Of a stretch of DNA of 64,000 nucleotides, positions 62,064 through 64,000 are shown piece after piece (within the stretch, counting starts at the first letter, position 1; each line of letters starts with the position of its first letter). The DNA lies in the NCBI RefSeq assembly GCF_900103425.1, contig NZ_FMXA01000008.1:22930-86929 (forward strand). Reading direction: 5' to 3'. The notes under the pieces are model-generated. The model worked only from the letters and a program-made list of their open reading frames with translations, made no database searches and had not been told where the DNA came from. Source of the stretch: Dialister histaminiformans (GTDB lineage Bacteria; Bacillota; Negativicutes; Veillonellales; Dialisteraceae). The translations under genes were made by a program, and so were the position numbers.

Positions 62064-62269
62064 GTAATAAAGGCATAGACCTTTTTCTTAAAAAAGAATT
62101 TGGTAAGACTGTAGAAGATTTAATGCATATGACAGATAGTGAATATGACAGATTTACCAACATGGTTCTTTGTGTCGAAGCAGAAGAAAATATAAAATGC
62201 GAAGGGAAACCATTATCTCGGAGAGGAAAACTTGCCGGAGAATTGTTGGACTTGATGTACACAGATTGA
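62060..62269 (+). CDS. Putative immunity protein of the BECR-like toxin
   Basis: A 69-residue acidic, helical product (GKTVEDLMHMTDSEYDRFTNMV) starts inside the stop of the toxin-like gene (ATGA overlap) behind AGGAAGAGG. Coupled overlap, small size and position suggest an immunity protein. I do not recognise its family, so the role rests on context alone. Confidence 0.45.
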   Translation: MSNKGIDLFLKKEFGKTVEDLMHMTDSEYDRFTNMVLCVEAEENIKCEGKPLSRRGKLAGELLDLMYTD

Positions 62270-62280
62270 TTTAGTATTTT

Positions 62281-62306
62281 AAGCACTCATAGCGAGTGCT
62301 TTTTTA
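62281..62306 (+). terminator. Hairpin 2 of the phage-like region
   Basis: AAGCACTC pairs perfectly with GAGTGCTT around ATAGC, followed by TTTTTA. It ends the first toxin cassette. Confidence 0.75.
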
Positions 62307-62331
62307 TTGCCTGAAAGGATTGAACTGCCAA

Positions 62332-62683
62332 ATGCGGAACAGCAAAGAATACAAAAAGCAGGAAGCACGTCCGGAGATAGACATGCTGCCTGCTGATTTC
62401 AGGGAACTGGGAGAAGCAGCACAACCGCTTTACCAGTTACTATGGTACAGACCATGACCGCCAAGGCAATTCAGGATGCTATAAAGCAGGGGAAGAGTAA
62501 AAAATATTCCTTGATATATTTAACGGATATACTGTCGGAGGTGTAATACCTACACAGGATATTCCTAAATGCATAGCAGAATTAACTGTCATTGTAAAAC
62601 TTAAAAAGGATACAGGTTCTAAACTATACAGGCTGGCGCTTTCCAAGGTAAGAAATCATCTTAAGCGAGTAAACAAGCCGGGC
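62332..62683 (+). pseudogene. Disrupted 5' part of a MuF-type phage minor capsid gene
   Basis: Three frames carry what looks like one phage head gene: 62332-62457 (41 codons, MRNSKEYKKQEARPEID ...), 62454-62546 (30 codons, MTAKAIQDAIKQGKSKK ...) and an open stretch from 62501 leading into the next gene's frame without a start codon. Several frameshifts or deletions are needed to join them. The content fits the start of MuF proteins in degraded form. Confidence 0.55.
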
Positions 62684-63640
62684 ATGAAAGCAGCATACAA
62701 ACAACTGGTGAAAGCTATTGATTCGCTGGATGATGCTAAAATCAACAAGGCAATACACGTTGCTGCTTATGAAAAAACACGATACTTTGCTGAACGAATA
62801 GCCAGAACTGAAACTTCCCGGGCATGGAATGCCGGAGTGTTTCGAAGATGGGCCGAGGATACCGACTGTGTTGCTTTCCAATGGAAATTATCTACAGCTC
62901 ATCCTGTGACGGATATATGTGACCTGTATGCTCATGCGGATTTATATGGAATGGGTCCTGGAATATTCCCAAAGGATAAGGCTCCGGAACTCCCGGCACA
63001 CCCACACTGCTTATGCCATTATGAGAAGGTGTATGCGAGTGAGCTGGATTCTTTATCGAACAATAGCTTTACTGAACAAGAACAATATGGGAAAAGTAAA
63101 AATGCTATAGTTAATCACACATACCTTAATTCTGGAGAATATAGGAGAAAATTTGACACAATTACAGACAACCCTGCTGTGAATAGAACATTGTATCAAA
63201 TAGCAAAAAAGATTCTTAATCATAGAAGTGGTACGTTGTATGAAGATATGTATTGGGTTGATAAAAATACTGGAGAAATAGCCTATTCAATCACCAATTC
63301 AACACTTCTTAAAAAGATTGAATACCCTAAAAAGCTAGTTAAATTGATAAGGGAAAACCCGGATAAATATGTAACAGTTCATAATCATCCAGAAAGTAGG
63401 CCGCCAAGTATTAATGATTTTAATGCAAACGTAGGGAACCATTATTCGATAGGGATTGTATGTTGCCACAATGGTAAAATATATCTTTATTATTCAAATG
63501 AATATATACCTAAAGAATTTTACGATTATCGAATTGCTAAGTATAAAAATCGATATTATAATGAAGAGGAAGCACAATTAATGGCATTAAAAGATTTAGT
63601 ACGGGGACACGATATTCATTTTAAAGAGGTGAAAGTTTAA
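62684..63640 (+). CDS. MuF-domain phage protein with C-terminal HNHP (JAB/MPN-like) domain
   Basis: The 318-residue frame has a MuF head-morphogenesis part (residues 1-122): EKTRYFAERIARTETSRAWNAGVF, WKLSTAHPVTDICDLYAHADLYG and PAHPHCLCHYEKVYASEL. A separate domain (about 150-318) has GEIAYSI, then TVHNHPESRPPSINDF, an HxHP...SxxD pattern like JAB/MPN metalloproteins (His233, His235, Ser242, Asp245). This is the layout of MuF polymorphic toxins. The frame is open 61 codons upstream of ATG 62684 with no good ribosome site, so the intact gene began further upstream. Confidence 0.6.
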   Translation: MKAAYKQLVKAIDSLDDAKINKAIHVAAYEKTRYFAERIARTETSRAWNAGVFRRWAEDTDCVAFQWKLSTAHPVTDICDLYAHADLYGMGPGIFPKDKAPELPAHPHCLCHYEKVYASELDSLSNNSFTEQEQYGKSKNAIVNHTYLNSGEYRRKFDTITDNPAVNRTLYQIAKKILNHRSGTLYEDMYWVDKNTGEIAYSITNSTLLKKIEYPKKLVKLIRENPDKYVTVHNHPESRPPSINDFNANVGNHYSIGIVCCHNGKIYLYYSNEYIPKEFYDYRIAKYKNRYYNEEEAQLMALKDLVRGHDIHFKEVKV

Positions 63641-63812
63641 TGAAAAAAAGAACTTTACATATATCTGTGAAGATGATACGCTCGATTATGAAAAGATCAA
63701 CGAATACATGAAACTAAGCCCGGAAGAAATCGATAAAGCTATAAAAGAAAAAGAAAAACGCTGGGCTTTGCTAACAGAAGAAGAAAAAAGAAAAGAATGT
63801 TTTAATGCATAA
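63640..63812 (+). pseudogene. Putative immunity gene of the MuF protein, frameshifted in poly-A
   Basis: ATG 63640 overlaps the MuF stop (TAATG) behind AAAGAGG. The start frame stops after 23 codons. Another frame from the same start region encodes YICEDDTLDYEKINEYMKLS and then PEEIDKAIKEKEKRWALLTE, ending at TAA 63812. One base is missing in a run of seven A just after ATG; eight A would give one 57-residue acidic helical protein. Its place suggests an immunity protein that has been inactivated, or made by slippage. Confidence 0.5.
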
Positions 63813-63815
63813 ATT

Positions 63816-63842
63816 AAGCACTCACAGACGTGGGTGCTTTTG
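63816..63842 (+). terminator. Hairpin 3 of the phage-like region
   Basis: AAGCACTCA pairs with TGGGTGCTT (one G-U), followed by TTTG. It ends the second cassette. Confidence 0.7.
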
Positions 63843-63863
63843 TATTGGAGGAAACGATGAAAA

Positions 63864-64000
63864 TAGGGTTATAGGACATTTTGTGTGTTTTTTAATGCCA
63901 ATGGAGCTAGTATTTATCGAGCTTCATTGGCATTTATTTTTTCTGAGATGATTTTTGAGGGTGGACAAAAAGTGTTGTAAAAAAGTCTCAAATCCCTTGC
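63864..64000 (-). mobile_element. Insertion-sequence end, copy 3, with possible transposase 3' end
   Basis: 63864-63974 is nearly identical to 7327-7437. On the minus strand a frame open from base 64000 to a stop at 63914 (28 codons, ending PPSKIISEKINANEAR) could be a transposase C-terminus, with the stem-loop over its stop serving as terminator. The element begins after the eighth base of a phage-like gene (ATG at 63857 behind GGAGG). The rest lies outside the window, so completeness is unknown. Confidence 0.55.

Noticed and set aside
1..64000. tRNA, rRNA genes and CRISPR arrays
   Set aside because: No cloverleaf-like tRNA sequence, rRNA segment or regularly spaced repeat was seen while reading the intergenic regions.

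Overview
This 64 kb window looks like a bacterial chromosome of moderate GC with very dense, mostly plus-strand gene clusters. Gene content suggests a member of the Negativicutes (Veillonellales, possibly a Dialister-like organism). The supporting points are DUF5693 next to csaB, a split transketolase, tandem Asp23-family genes between efp and nusB, a long-form HPF, and a Firmicutes-type LexA/YneA locus with GAAC-N4-GTTC boxes. The genus is an inference from gene content and style, not from a marker comparison.

Layout of the core part (1-59.7 kb). The window opens inside queA, followed by tgt (queuosine tRNA modification) and yajC-fcl-secD-secF (protein export). Next come a DUF188 fusion gene, a cold-shock gene, hpf, and a long run secA-prfB-DUF5693-csaB-tktN-tktC-ftsE-ftsX-M23 peptidase-ctpA covering export, translation termination, envelope synthesis and division. 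glmU-prs-pth follows behind a structured leader, then tmk. The stretch 25.3-26.6 kb is poor in genes and holds an insertion-sequence relic and one 51-residue membrane protein. After it come brnQ (frameshifted near its 3' end), an alpha/beta hydrolase, a DUF1848 gene, the FMN-riboswitch-controlled ribD-ribE-ribBA-ribH operon, an acyltransferase, DUF47-pdxK-folP-folB-folK-mfd, a MurJ/SpoVB-type flippase, mazG-hup, pepP-efp-asp23-asp23-nusB-tsaD paralogue-xseA-xseB-ispA-tlyA-nadK-argR, recN, and the lysine genes dapB-asd-dapA. The core ends at the divergent lexA / yneA-like SOS locus. Most operons are bounded by clear intrinsic terminators.

Accessory end (59.7-64 kb). A tyrosine recombinase with a complete catalytic set sits beyond the SOS locus. 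It is followed by decayed prophage late genes: a small gene with an in-frame stop, a coiled-coil protein and a 32-residue GH25 endolysin remnant. Then come two cassettes that look like phage-borne polymorphic toxin modules. The first is a protein with a C-terminal RNase-like (BECR-fold-like) domain plus a coupled small gene. The second is a MuF minor-capsid protein with a C-terminal HNHP (JAB/MPN-like) domain plus a coupled small gene broken in a poly-A run. Similar AAGCAC...GTGCTT hairpins bound these cassettes. The start of the next phage gene is interrupted after eight bases by a repeated insertion-sequence end that also occurs at 7.3 kb and 25.3 kb.

No tRNA, rRNA or CRISPR array was seen.
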